A stretch of DNA of 64,000 bases from Paenibacillus elgii NBRC 100335 (GTDB lineage: Bacteria; Bacillota; Bacilli; Paenibacillales; NBRC-103111), in the NCBI RefSeq assembly GCF_004000865.1, contig NZ_BIMB01000011.1, positions 1 to 64,000 on the forward strand, written 5' to 3'. The notes beneath the pieces were generated by a model. It was not told the origin of the DNA, searched no databases, and was given only the letters and a program-made list of their open reading frames with translations. Below are positions 32,453-40,830 of this stretch, one piece after another; positions within the stretch are counted from its first letter, which is position 1, and every line of letters starts with the position of its first letter. Both the position numbers and the translations under genes were made by a program.

Positions 32453-32514
32453 TCGGACAAAGCAAGGTGAGCGCAAGTACAGCTCAGAACCGGCGGAAGG
32501 CAGGGATCAACCCG

Positions 32515-33747
32515 ATGGGGGTCATGGACATATGGGCGCTGGCGGCGCTTGCCTACTGGCTGTTCATGCTGTGGGATACGCTGCGGGCGCGGCAATGGAT
32601 GCTGAAGCTTCCCCGCTCGGAGCCGGGACAAGCGGGATGGAGAATGGGCAGAACTCCTCAGGACGGCAAAGAATCCGAAGCGCCTCTTGTCTCGATTATT
32701 ATCGCAGCGAAAGAAGAGGAATCGTCCATCGTTGAAACGGTGAAGCATCTGCTCGGGCAAACGTACCCGCGGATCGAAATCATCGCCGTGAACGACCGGT
32801 CGCAGGATACGACCGGTCGCAAGCTGGACGAGCTGCGGCGGTGGTCCGAGGGACGGGCCGGCATCGCGGTGCCGCTGCGGGTCATTCACATCACGTCGCT
32901 GCCATCCGGCTGGCTTGGCAAAAATCATGCGCTGTACCAAGGCTATTTGCAGGCGCGGGGCAAATATTTGCTGTTCACGGACGCCGACGTGCAGTTCGAG
33001 CCGGGAACGGTGGAGGATGCGGTTCGCTTCCTGCAGGAGCAGCAGGCGGATCATGTGACGCTGGCGCCCCGGATGCTTGTCCGCGGCTTATGGCTTCGAA
33101 CGTTCGTGCAGTATTTCTTTTTTACGCTCAGTCTGTTTGTCCGCCCTTGGCGGGGGAACGACGATTTCCAGCACCGGCACGGGATGGGAATCGGCGCCTT
33201 CAATCTGATCACAAGACAGGCGTATGAACGGATCGGCACGCACCAGGCCATCGCACTGCGGCCGGACGACGATCTTCAGCTCGGCCGGAAGGTCAAGGAA
33301 GCGCGGCTCCGGCAGCGGCTCGCCTCCGGCACGGAGCATATTGCCGTCGAATGGTATACAAGCCTTGGGGAGGCCATTCGCGGTTTGGAGAAAAACTTGT
33401 TTTCGGGCTTCGGCTACCGTTTAAGCTTCGCGGCTCTCGGCGTGCTAGGTCAGCTTGCGCTGTTCTTGTTCCCTTGGGCGGGCATGCTGCTTCTGTCCGG
33501 CCCGGCAGCCTGGGGCTTCGCGCTGTCGGTCGCGCTGATGCTCGCCGTCTATTTTCTGCTTATTCGCTCGATCACCGGAAAAAGCGGATTCGAGGCGCTG
33601 CTGATGCCGCTGAGCGTCGTTCTGTTATGTTATATCGTCACCCGTTCGGTCTGGCTGACCTTGAAGCAAGGCGGGATTTATTGGAGGGGCACCTTCTATT
33701 CCTTGAAGGAGCTCCGGCGTATGAAAGCCCGCGATGGTTCCGATTGA
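32515..33747 (+). CDS. Membrane glycosyltransferase, family 2 (carotenoid/lipid GT type)
   Basis: A 410-residue enzyme. An N-terminal membrane segment (about residues 3-22) precedes a GT-A domain with VSIIIAAKEEESSI, VNDRSQD and the metal-binding TDADVQF. An acceptor-side motif HGMGIGAFNLI and a basic RPDDDLQLGRK follow, then three or four C-terminal membrane helices. The layout resembles CrtQ/HpnB-like enzymes that glycosylate membrane lipids or carotenoids. The start is uncertain: GTG 32467 is also in frame but lies too near the predicted transcription start. No lipid-pathway neighbour identifies the acceptor. Confidence 0.82.
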   Translation: MGVMDIWALAALAYWLFMLWDTLRARQWMLKLPRSEPGQAGWRMGRTPQDGKESEAPLVSIIIAAKEEESSIVETVKHLLGQTYPRIEIIAVNDRSQDTTGRKLDELRRWSEGRAGIAVPLRVIHITSLPSGWLGKNHALYQGYLQARGKYLLFTDADVQFEPGTVEDAVRFLQEQQADHVTLAPRMLVRGLWLRTFVQYFFFTLSLFVRPWRGNDDFQHRHGMGIGAFNLITRQAYERIGTHQAIALRPDDDLQLGRKVKEARLRQRLASGTEHIAVEWYTSLGEAIRGLEKNLFSGFGYRLSFAALGVLGQLALFLFPWAGMLLLSGPAAWGFALSVALMLAVYFLLIRSITGKSGFEALLMPLSVVLLCYIVTRSVWLTLKQGGIYWRGTFYSLKELRRMKARDGSD

Positions 33748-33806
33748 TTCGCGCTAAAATGGTCAATTCGCATATTTCCCAATTTATATAAAAGGAGCTT
33801 GTCAAC

Positions 33807-34502
33807 ATGATCTTGGAAGTCATTTCCACGAGCGTGGCCGATGCAATTATTGCCGAAAAAAACGGAGCGGGACGAATCGAGCTCATTTCCGGCATCTGCG
33901 AAGGCGGCGTAACTCCAAGCTATGGACTCATCGAACAGGTTGTCGCTTCGGTCAGCATTCCCGTCAATGTCATGATTCGCCCGCACAGCAATTCGTTCTG
34001 CTACGACGAATGGGACCTCGAAACGATGCTGACGGATATTCGGACGGTACGGCGTCTCGGCGCCGCCGGAATCGTAACCGGCTGCTTGACGCCGGAACGC
34101 AAAGTGGATACGGAGCTGCTCGAGAAGCTGCTGGCCGAGGTCGGCGAATTGTCGGTCACCTTTCACCGGGCGATTGACGAGACGGACGATCTGGAGGGCA
34201 CGCTGCACGTACTCGCCCAATATCCGCAAATCCACCGCGTGCTGACGTCCGGCGGCAAGCCGAGCGTGTTGGACGCCCGGGACGAGATTCTCCGGCTGCA
34301 GGCTATCGAGCTGTCGCGTCCGATCGCCATTCTTGCGGGCAGCGGCCTGAATCTCCAATCGCTGGCCTCGTTTATTCGGGATACCGGCGTAAGCGAGGTA
34401 CATATGGGCACCGGCGTGCGCCGCGGGAACCGTGCGCAGGATAAAGTCGATCCCGAGCTCGTACGGGCAGCGGCGGATGTCGTCGCAGGATTTTCCAAGT
34501 AA
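33807..34502 (+). CDS. cutC: CutC-family protein
   Basis: A 231-residue TIM-barrel protein. The N-terminus MILEVISTSVADAIIAE, the segment GAGRIELISGICEGGVTPS, MIRPHSNSFCY and GIVTGCLTPERKVD are the family signature. CutC was linked to copper tolerance in E. coli, but its biochemical role remains uncertain. AAAAGGAG lies nine bases before the ATG. It is on the same strand as the glycosyltransferase, 59 bases behind, and a terminator follows. Confidence 0.92.
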   Translation: MILEVISTSVADAIIAEKNGAGRIELISGICEGGVTPSYGLIEQVVASVSIPVNVMIRPHSNSFCYDEWDLETMLTDIRTVRRLGAAGIVTGCLTPERKVDTELLEKLLAEVGELSVTFHRAIDETDDLEGTLHVLAQYPQIHRVLTSGGKPSVLDARDEILRLQAIELSRPIAILAGSGLNLQSLASFIRDTGVSEVHMGTGVRRGNRAQDKVDPELVRAAADVVAGFSK

Positions 34503-34527
34503 AGGCGCTTCATGCTATTCATCACAC

Positions 34528-34557
34528 AGCCGTGCGGCACAAGCCGGACGGCTTTTC
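34528..34557 (+). terminator. Terminator of cutC
   Basis: AGCCGT/ACGGCT with inner GGC/GCC pairing, followed by TTTTCC. Confidence 0.65.
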
Positions 34558-34878
34558 CTATTCGACGCGCAACAATCGAATATGGCCCCGGCCTCAGAGC
34601 CTTTCTTCCCTGAACGTTCCCTCCTCTCGTACCCTCGACAAACTGCGACGACAAGAGCTATCTTTTTCGAATCAGGCTAGTTCGAAGCTACCATTTTATG
34701 AGAAGCTATTGAAAATATGAATTCCATCCTGTAGCCTTGATATAAACAGGAAAATATAGTTATTTATTCAATTATTTAGATTTTGTGAACTTTTTTTGCG
34801 ATTGAACGGGTGGCCACCTTTCAATACATAACAACATGACATGACAAAACGAACTTTTTGTCGGAGGTGTTGTGTGCC
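34558..34878 (+). other. AT-rich control region upstream of the secreted barrel-like gene
   Basis: No gene is seen. A strong palindrome GGTGGCCACC (34809-34818) is flanked by ATTGAA and TTCAAT, which makes a roughly 25-bp two-fold symmetric site. Immediately before the ribosome site, GACAAAA/TTTTGTC can form a hairpin (about 34842-34862). These are candidate operator and leader elements. Confidence 0.4.
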
Positions 34879-35583
34879 ATGGAAAAAAAGCTCGTGAAAG
34901 TTTTGTCGTTTGCTTTATTGCTAGGCGCCATTACGACGTCGTCGGCGTTTGCGGGAAAGGAGCAGTCGGGAGTCCTTATCCACAAGGACGCGATCGGCGG
35001 GTCCGTCCTGTCCAACATGCCCGGAGCCGTATACGCGACGCCGGAGGAGCAAGCGCTCCAAAGCCAACAAGCTTCTTTCGAAGCGCTGCTACCGGGCCTG
35101 AAGAACAACGGCTTGAATGCGGCCGCTGCAGAACGCCGCTACGACACGGAAAATAACCCTATTCTGATCGGCTACTGGAATCCGAACGAGTGCGGCAGCA
35201 ACAAGAAAGACACGTATGCCCGGCATACGATCGGCGAGCTGCAAAATTCCTCCGGCAGCAAATATTTGCTCAGCTACGGCAACGCCACCTGGTATAATAC
35301 GTCGGGAAAAAATGCGCTGCCTTACCGGAACGGCTCCAGCACAACGGGGCAAACTACGGTCGATGTCAAAATGAACATCAACTTCACCATCCGGGATGTG
35401 GATAAGGACAAGGCGTCGACGATCAAGCGAAACGATTTCGGTCCGAACCAATGCCCGGGCAGCCGCTACGTGAAGGTCATCGCCGACCTGGACAAAACCG
35501 TGTTTAAAGATCTCCACGGGAACACAAGCGACGGCGTGTTTTACTCCAGAACTTTGGTGCCGTTGGAAAACTGGAATCCGTAA
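34879..35583 (+). CDS. Secreted protein with probable double-psi beta-barrel (RlpA/expansin-like) domain
   Basis: A 234-residue exported protein. GGAGGTG precedes ATG 34879. The signal peptide ends near SSAFAGK (residue 21). After a helical stretch with Ala-rich linker, the C-terminal 120 residues contain SYGNATWYN, KRNDFGPNQCPGSRY and VIADLDKTVFKDLHGN. These segments are similar in order to the ATWYG, NDRGP and IDLSxxAFxxL motifs of RlpA and expansin-like barrels. Two Cys (NECG and NQCPG) may pair. The Asp of the RlpA active site corresponds to D in DFGP. A role in cell-wall loosening is plausible but inferred from weak motif similarity. Confidence 0.6.
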   Translation: MEKKLVKVLSFALLLGAITTSSAFAGKEQSGVLIHKDAIGGSVLSNMPGAVYATPEEQALQSQQASFEALLPGLKNNGLNAAAAERRYDTENNPILIGYWNPNECGSNKKDTYARHTIGELQNSSGSKYLLSYGNATWYNTSGKNALPYRNGSSTTGQTTVDVKMNINFTIRDVDKDKASTIKRNDFGPNQCPGSRYVKVIADLDKTVFKDLHGNTSDGVFYSRTLVPLENWNP

Positions 35584-35647
35584 TATTTAACGGGTCGTCC
35601 GCATCTATTCAAGCATAAGCCGTTTTACGGCCGATTGCAGCTTTACC

Positions 35648-35692
35648 GGTGCTCCTTTCTTGAGAAATGATGGAACAGGAGCACCTTTTTTT
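35648..35692 (+). terminator. Terminator of the barrel-like protein gene
   Basis: GGTGCTCCT/AGGAGCACC stem followed by T7. Confidence 0.88.
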
Positions 35693-35731
35693 CCGAATGG
35701 TTTACGATTATTTTCAGGCTGGGGTGGAATT

Positions 35732-36904
35732 ATGGGGTCTAAGCAAACGGTAAACCGCTTCCATATCATCGCGTTAATTTTAATCCTTATTGTCGGTCTT
35801 TCGTGGATCGTGCACCTGTTGATCACAAGCATCCAGGGTCAGAAGAGCGCTCAAGACTATAGAGGCTGGCTTGCGGGCATTACGGCCGACGGAACGGGGA
35901 GCCTGCTTGTCGCTTATCATCCGGAGCCGGTGGAGAGCAAGACGATTTTAAAGCTGCCGAACGTGACTCCGGACAATTTCGGGGTGATCAGCTCGGACGG
36001 GACAAAAGCCGCCTATACCCAATGGAACGAGCAGCAGACGGTCAGGTATCTGGTTGTTCAATCGCTGACAAGCTCCAAGCAAAACGTATTTTTCGACAAC
36101 CTCCCTGCGATGAACGAAATCAAGACGATCTCGTGGTTCCCCGATCACCGGAGGATCTTGTTTGTGAAAAGCGACCAGACCACCCATGTCGACCAGGAGA
36201 TCGGCGTGTTGGATACGGGCAGCGGGAAAGTCAAGACCTTGGTCAAGGGCGGAAATTGGCTGGTCAAGCGAGCGGAAGAAGAGAACGGAGAAGAACGGAT
36301 GAAGTTTTATAAGACCCAAGACGAATTGGATAAAATAGTAAAAACATACGGAGGGAAGCCGGTTCCGCTCGACGACGCCGGAGGGTATTTGATGGTCGAG
36401 TTTGCCGCGCCGGTCCTTTCCCCCGACGGGAATCGGATCGTGTACAGCGCCACGTTGAACCGCAATTATGCCAAAGGAGAAAATGTTCCGCTATGGCTGG
36501 CCTCAAGCCTGTGGGTTTATGACCTGACGAGCGGTCAAAATAATATGATCTATTCCCCTTCCGACCGTTCGGCCATCGGGAAAGCCATCTGGACGTCGGA
36601 CGGCAGCCATGTTGCCTTTATCAGCTACACCGGGGCCAATGGGGAAGGCGGAGCGATTGAATATATGGACCTGGCGAGCGCGAATGTCAAAACGATTTTC
36701 CCCCCGACTGCCGAGCATCACAATAACGTGAACCTGATTGCGCTGGACCGCAACGAAATTTCCTTTATTTCCGCGCCGAAGTCGGGGAGCTTCAAGGAGG
36801 CGAAAAGGTGGATTTTGAACCCGGAAACGGGAGAAAAGCGGTTGATGCCGGTCCAACTCAAGGGGCAGAACGCGCTGCTGCGAAATTTTTCGAACGTACA
36901 GTAG
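35732..36904 (+). CDS. Membrane-anchored TolB/PD40-like beta-propeller protein
   Basis: A 390-residue protein with one N-terminal membrane helix (about residues 12-34) and an extracytoplasmic propeller. The repeats contain SSDGTKAAYTQW, SWFPDHRRILFVKSD, LSPDGNRIVYSA and WTSDGSHVAFISY, which are PD40/TolB-like blades. GGGGTGG precedes ATG 35732. The start lies 40 bases behind the barrel gene's terminator, so it is probably separately transcribed. No enzymatic residue is identified. A scaffold or sensor role at the envelope is the most that can be said. Confidence 0.7.
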   Translation: MGSKQTVNRFHIIALILILIVGLSWIVHLLITSIQGQKSAQDYRGWLAGITADGTGSLLVAYHPEPVESKTILKLPNVTPDNFGVISSDGTKAAYTQWNEQQTVRYLVVQSLTSSKQNVFFDNLPAMNEIKTISWFPDHRRILFVKSDQTTHVDQEIGVLDTGSGKVKTLVKGGNWLVKRAEEENGEERMKFYKTQDELDKIVKTYGGKPVPLDDAGGYLMVEFAAPVLSPDGNRIVYSATLNRNYAKGENVPLWLASSLWVYDLTSGQNNMIYSPSDRSAIGKAIWTSDGSHVAFISYTGANGEGGAIEYMDLASANVKTIFPPTAEHHNNVNLIALDRNEISFISAPKSGSFKEAKRWILNPETGEKRLMPVQLKGQNALLRNFSNVQ

Positions 36905-36913
36905 GGTAGTTTT

Positions 36914-36958
36914 AAAAAAACACTAGGCGCTGAAAGCCCCTCTGCCGGGCTTTCAGCC
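36914..36958 (-). terminator. Terminator of the permease operon
   Basis: GGCTGAAAGCCC pairs with GGGCTTTCAG-C-GCC on the minus strand (one bulge). T7 follows after five bases. It can also act on the plus-strand propeller gene. Confidence 0.7.
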
Positions 36959-37000
36959 GATCACGCCGGAGCCCTTCCCGAGAAGGCCGGCTTATTTCCG

Positions 37001-37828
37001 TTACTCCTTCACAGCTCCCGCGCTCAAGCCGGACTCGACCTTTTCCTGAAACAGCAAATAGATGACAATGGTCGGAATGATCGTGAGTATGATGCCCGCG
37101 AACGTCGGGCCCATCTGCGAGCTGCCCCGTTCCCCTACGAAGGACATCAGCGCCATCGAAATGTTGAACATGCTCCGGTCATTGACCATAATGACGTTCC
37201 ATATCAAATCGTTATAAATATCAAAGAAGGCCAGAATTCCCGCCGTCGAGATGGCCGGCATGGACAAGGGCGCCAAGATCCGGAACAGCAGCGTCGCCGG
37301 GCCGCAGCCGTCCATGACCGCCGATTCGTCGATTTCCTTGTTAATTCCTTTCATAAAGCCGGTAATTAAAAATATCGTGAGCGGCAGTTGAAATGTCGCG
37401 TACAGCACGATCATGACAAGATAGTTGTTAAAGCCGTTGAACGAGCCGATCATCCGGGAAATCGGAATGACGAGGGAATAGACGGGGATCATCAGCCCCA
37501 TGATGAAATAAATATATAAAGCGCCGTTCCACCTCAGCGAGATCCGGGTCAGGATGAACGATGCCATGGTTCCCAAGACCAAGGTCAAAAGCGTGCCTGC
37601 GATCGCATAAATGAAGGAGTTCCATACGGCTTTATCAATGTGTGCGGTGGCAAAAGCGAGCTTGTAGTTGCTCCAGCGCCATACCTCGGGCAGCGAAAAG
37701 ACGTTATTGTATATTTCCAGATTGTCCTTGAGTGAAGAAATCACCGAAAAAAACAACGGATACATAAAAATAACCGCGCAAAGCGTAGAAAACAAATATG
37801 CCGGAATTTTATACGAGCGAAGCGTCAT
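37001..37828 (-). CDS. CUT1 sugar ABC transporter permease, MalG type
   Basis: A 275-residue membrane subunit with six hydrophobic segments. The EAA loop is at about residue 180 (EIDESAVMDGCGP), and the C-terminus is SGLSAGAVKE. AGGTG lies nine bases before ATG 37828; the GTG at 37840 is part of that site. Together with the next two proteins it forms an importer. The neighbouring YesN/YesM pair and glycoside hydrolase suggest a plant or microbial oligosaccharide as substrate. No ATPase gene is present, so a shared MsmX-type ATPase is assumed. Confidence 0.9.
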   Translation of the reverse strand: MTLRSYKIPAYLFSTLCAVIFMYPLFFSVISSLKDNLEIYNNVFSLPEVWRWSNYKLAFATAHIDKAVWNSFIYAIAGTLLTLVLGTMASFILTRISLRWNGALYIYFIMGLMIPVYSLVIPISRMIGSFNGFNNYLVMIVLYATFQLPLTIFLITGFMKGINKEIDESAVMDGCGPATLLFRILAPLSMPAISTAGILAFFDIYNDLIWNVIMVNDRSMFNISMALMSFVGERGSSQMGPTFAGIILTIIPTIVIYLLFQEKVESGLSAGAVKE

Positions 37829-37846
37829 GTTCCATTTCACCTGCCT

Positions 37847-38728
37847 TTATTTCATCGTCTTCGTGTTCATCAGCTTGTTGAGTACGACCGTGGATAAGAG
37901 TGCCGCCACGATAATGAAGGTGCCGATGGCATTGCCCATCCCGAAATTGTTGTATTTAAAGGACTCGTAATAGAGCAGCGTGGTTGGCACATCCGTGGCG
38001 CCGTTCGGCCCTCCGCCGGTCATGACGAAAATTTGCCCGAACACGCGAAGCGACTGCGTCACGGCAAGAATCGAGAAAATTTTCAGCGTCTCCTTCATCA
38101 TCGGCACGGTAATGTACCATAGTCTTTTGAAGCCGACCGCTCCGTCCATAGCCGCCGCCTCGTACAGTTGCTCCGGAATCGCCACCATGCCGCTGGCGAA
38201 AATGATCATGTTCAGCCCGCAGTAAATCCAGGCGTTGACCACCACAACGACGTAGATGGCAATGGCCGGTTCGCCGAGCCAATCGTGGGTCAGCGAGCTG
38301 GCGCCGATCGCCGAGAGCACCATGTTGACGAGGCCGCCCTCCCCTTTGAGCAAAAACTGCCACATCAGGCCGACGGCCGTGAGCGGGAGCACGGAAGGCA
38401 TAAAGAAGGCGATCTTGAAAAAGCGTCTTCCCTTCATCTTGCTGGTGACGATATGCGCCAGCGCGAACGCGACCGGCAAAATCAGCACGAACGAAGCTAA
38501 GATAAACACGCCGATATTTTTGAGCGAACGGTAAAATTCAGGCTTTTGAAACATGGCGCTGTAGTTTTGCAGCCCGACATATTCCAAGGCGACGTTCTTG
38601 ATGCCGTTCCAGCTAAAAAAGGACATGTAAGCCGTCTGAAAGATCGGCACGATGAACGCCAGCGTATATAACAAGAGCGCCGGCAGCAAAAAAACGGCTG
38701 CGATCAAATAAGGCTTTCGGCCGACCAT
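37847..38728 (-). CDS. CUT1 sugar ABC transporter permease, MalF type
   Basis: A 293-residue membrane subunit with six hydrophobic segments and an EAA loop (EQLYEAAAMDGAVGF, about residue 185). GAGGAGGGG lies five bases before ATG 38728. The start codon is directly downstream of the fold-back elements, whose last hairpin (38745-38764) lies a few bases from the ribosome site and could affect translation. The MalG partner begins 18 bases after its stop. Confidence 0.9.
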   Translation of the reverse strand: MVGRKPYLIAAVFLLPALLLYTLAFIVPIFQTAYMSFFSWNGIKNVALEYVGLQNYSAMFQKPEFYRSLKNIGVFILASFVLILPVAFALAHIVTSKMKGRRFFKIAFFMPSVLPLTAVGLMWQFLLKGEGGLVNMVLSAIGASSLTHDWLGEPAIAIYVVVVVNAWIYCGLNMIIFASGMVAIPEQLYEAAAMDGAVGFKRLWYITVPMMKETLKIFSILAVTQSLRVFGQIFVMTGGGPNGATDVPTTLLYYESFKYNNFGMGNAIGTFIIVAALLSTVVLNKLMNTKTMK

Positions 38729-38744
38729 GTTGTTCCCCTCCTCA

Positions 38745-39003
38745 GGGCTTTCCTTAGGAAAGCCGGAGCTTGTCAAGAAAGATGGAAAAACAGGTAATAG
38801 AGGTTATGAGGGGACGGGGTATCTACTTCCGGTCGCTCTTGTCTGCAGGAAATCTTAATTGGAAGCTGCTTAGCAGCGGATATTTCCCGCAGACAAAGGC
38901 GAACGCTATCGCTCCTCCAGTAGATACCCCATCTCCGCATGTATCTCTATTCTTGTCAAAACCACTTTCTTGACAGCCTGAAGCTTTCCATCGGAAAGCT
39001 TGC
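38745..39003. repeat. Fold-back element R, about 259 bp, between binding-protein and permease genes
   Basis: The two halves are diverged inverted copies meeting at GCTGCTTAGCAGC (38865-38877). Each arm reads GCTTTCC-nnn-GGAAAGC, then TGTCAAGAAAG, then GGGGTATCTACT, then TTGTCTGC and GGAAAT. The GGGGTATCTACT stem (38817-38828 with 38919-38930) and the AGACAA stem are perfect. The right half contains a 34-codon minus-strand frame that is probably incidental. The end hairpin GGCTTTCC/GGAAAGCC lies just upstream of the MalF ribosome site. Confidence 0.75.
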
Positions 39004-39028
39004 TTCTCATTATTGCTTCCTTTTCCGC

Positions 39029-39289
39029 GAGGAAAACTAGCTTTTGTAGTTCAACAATTCTCCAATAATAGCAGGTGGGGTATATCCCGGAAGAGTGCAA
39101 CGTCCGCCTTTGAACCCCGCGAAAACACCTCTACTTTTAATCAAACTTTCGCGGGTAAATTAGGGGTCCCCGGAAAGTAATCGGAATAAGCTTCGAAGGT
39201 CTCCCTTCACTTTCCGGGGGAGGGCAGCGGCTGGAGGGATATACCCCACCGGTCTATGACGGAAAATTTAAAACGCGAAGCTGGTTTTC
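39029..39289. repeat. Fold-back element S, about 261 bp, adjacent to and related to R
   Basis: An outer stem GGTGGGGTATATCCC (39074-39088) pairs perfectly with its complement (39237-39251). It encloses two hairpins, CCCGCGAAA/TTTCGCGGG (39116-39155) and CCCCGGAAAGT/ACTTTCCGGGG (39169-39219), which gives a three-way junction. Flanks outside the outer stem (GGAAAACnAGCTT on each side, inverted) extend the symmetry to about 261 bp. A 36-bp block at 39077-39112 (minus strand) matches 38894-38930 of R at roughly three positions in four, so R and S belong to one family. Confidence 0.75.
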
Positions 39290-39293
39290 CGCC

Positions 39294-40625
39294 CTACCTA
39301 CTTCTTGTCGAATCGACAAAGCTCTGAATCGTATCCGCCGTCTTTTGCGGAGGGTTGCCGGCGAACATGCCTTGGACTTCGTTGCGCACCTTGTCCTGCA
39401 GCTGCATGATCGGACTGTACTCCTCGATCTCGCCTTTGAAGTCTTTCGCGGCGCTTTGCGCCTTGACGTACTCTGCGGTGACCGGATCGACCGGAGCCGA
39501 GCCCGAATCCATTTTGACCGGATAGACGCCGCCCTTCGTTTCCTGGAGGAAATACTTGAACGCATCGACGGAAGTCAGGAACTTCAGCAGCTTGATCGTA
39601 GCGTCTTTTTTCGCGCCAGTGATTTCTTTGGAGACGGAATAACCGCCCGCTCCGCCGAACCAGTTGTCCTTGAATTCCGGCTTGTCTTTGTAGCCCGGGA
39701 ACGGGATAACCCCGATTTTGTCGGCAATCGGAGAAGCGGCGATGGAGGAAATCGCCCAGACGCCTTCGAACATCATCGCGCTCTTGCCGCCGAGGAACAT
39801 GCTCGTGATCGCGTTGCCGTCGGTTGTGACCATGTTTTTGCCGAAGATGCCTTTATCCTGCCAATTTTTCATCGTTTGCAGCAAGGAAACCATATCGGGA
39901 TCGTTCCATTTCGCTTTGCCGCCCATCAAGTCTTCCGTTTTCTGGAAGCCGTATTTTTTCAGCGCCAGATTCGTCAGCAGGTGGCCTCCACGGAAGTTGT
40001 CTTTATCGGCCATCGCCATCGGTACAACATCGATCGCTTTGAATTTATCGGCGACCGCTTCGAAGTCCTCGATCGTTTTCGGCGGCTCGGCGCCGATTTT
40101 TTGGAACAGCTCTTTGTTATAATAGATCGCGACGCTGTAGAACTCGTTCGGCACGCCGTACGTTCCGGGAAGGTCTTTGTATTTCCATGTGTCGAACAGC
40201 GGCAGGAACGAGTCGGCCCACGCTTTATCTTCTTTCAGGACAGGATCGAGGTCCATCGCGATGTTTTTCGCGTAGTCTTTAAATGCCACCCCGCCGTAGT
40301 TCATCCAAATTTCCGGGACGCTGCCTGTGGCCACGGCCGTTTTGAATTTGTTGTTGAATGCCGCCTCGTCGTTCAACGATTCGTCGACTACCGTAATATC
40401 CGGGTTTTTCTCCATAAATTGCTTGAGCAGGTTCTGGAACGCTACGGACTTCGGATCGGTACCCGAGATACGCGTCAAGATGCGGATGCTGACTTTGTCG
40501 CCGCCTTTGCTGTCGCCCTTGGTACCCGTATTGCCTTGAGCGGCGTCATTCGAACCGCAGCCTGCCAGCAGGCTTGAAGCAGCGAACAGCGATGCCAGCC
40601 CTAGTGTAAGCGCTCTTTTTTTCAT
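39294..40625 (-). CDS. Sugar-binding lipoprotein (SBP family 1) of the CUT1 transporter
   Basis: A 443-residue receptor. The lipobox LLAGCG places the lipidated Cys near residue 23. Further features are the family 1 segments FMEKNPDITVVDES, YYNKELFQKIGAEPP, GKSAMMFEGVWAI and FLTSVDAFKYFLQETKGGVYP. It is the first gene of the transporter operon, with the two permeases separated from it by the fold-back elements. Such a gap between receptor and permease genes usually helps make more receptor than channel. The ligand is unknown; a glycan related to the GHL6-type hydrolase is likely. Confidence 0.9.
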   Translation of the reverse strand: MKKRALTLGLASLFAASSLLAGCGSNDAAQGNTGTKGDSKGGDKVSIRILTRISGTDPKSVAFQNLLKQFMEKNPDITVVDESLNDEAAFNNKFKTAVATGSVPEIWMNYGGVAFKDYAKNIAMDLDPVLKEDKAWADSFLPLFDTWKYKDLPGTYGVPNEFYSVAIYYNKELFQKIGAEPPKTIEDFEAVADKFKAIDVVPMAMADKDNFRGGHLLTNLALKKYGFQKTEDLMGGKAKWNDPDMVSLLQTMKNWQDKGIFGKNMVTTDGNAITSMFLGGKSAMMFEGVWAISSIAASPIADKIGVIPFPGYKDKPEFKDNWFGGAGGYSVSKEITGAKKDATIKLLKFLTSVDAFKYFLQETKGGVYPVKMDSGSAPVDPVTAEYVKAQSAAKDFKGEIEEYSPIMQLQDKVRNEVQGMFAGNPPQKTADTIQSFVDSTRSR

Positions 40626-40691
40626 GTGTTAAGCAACCTCCCCATTTTATGTTTTGATCTCAACTGCTGTTTGTCTGTTCGACATAGTGTC

Positions 40692-40771
40692 ATTATAAGG
40701 GGCGCCGCTCGCCGCATGAATGCAATATCTTTACGGCACCGGGAATATTTTTAACATTCCGTGAACATTCC
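40692..40771 (-). promoter_or_regulatory. Candidate activator-dependent promoter of the sugar transporter operon
   Basis: On the minus strand a TATAAT -10 (40692-40697) lacks a -35 match at normal spacing. Upstream, GGAATGTT occurs twice at an 11-bp period (40753-40760 and 40764-40771). Direct repeats on one helix face suit an AraC-type activator such as the neighbouring YesN-like regulator. Confidence 0.4.
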
Positions 40772-40775
40772 ATGC

Positions 40776-40820
40776 AAAAAAAGACCGCACCCGTTCGCAC
40801 AGCGGCACAACGGGGCCGTC
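40776..40820 (-). terminator. Terminator of the YesM/YesN operon
   Basis: GAC-GC-CCGTT pairs with AACGGG-GC-GTC (internal mismatches) on the minus strand and is followed by T7. Confidence 0.75.
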
Positions 40821-40830
40821 TTCGACAAAA

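Noticed and set aside
38906-39100. A 64-codon frame (and 34-codon inner frame) in the fold-back region
   Set aside because: It follows the repeat arms exactly. The inverted copy of the same arm does not keep a similar protein, and the structure explains the sequence better than coding does.
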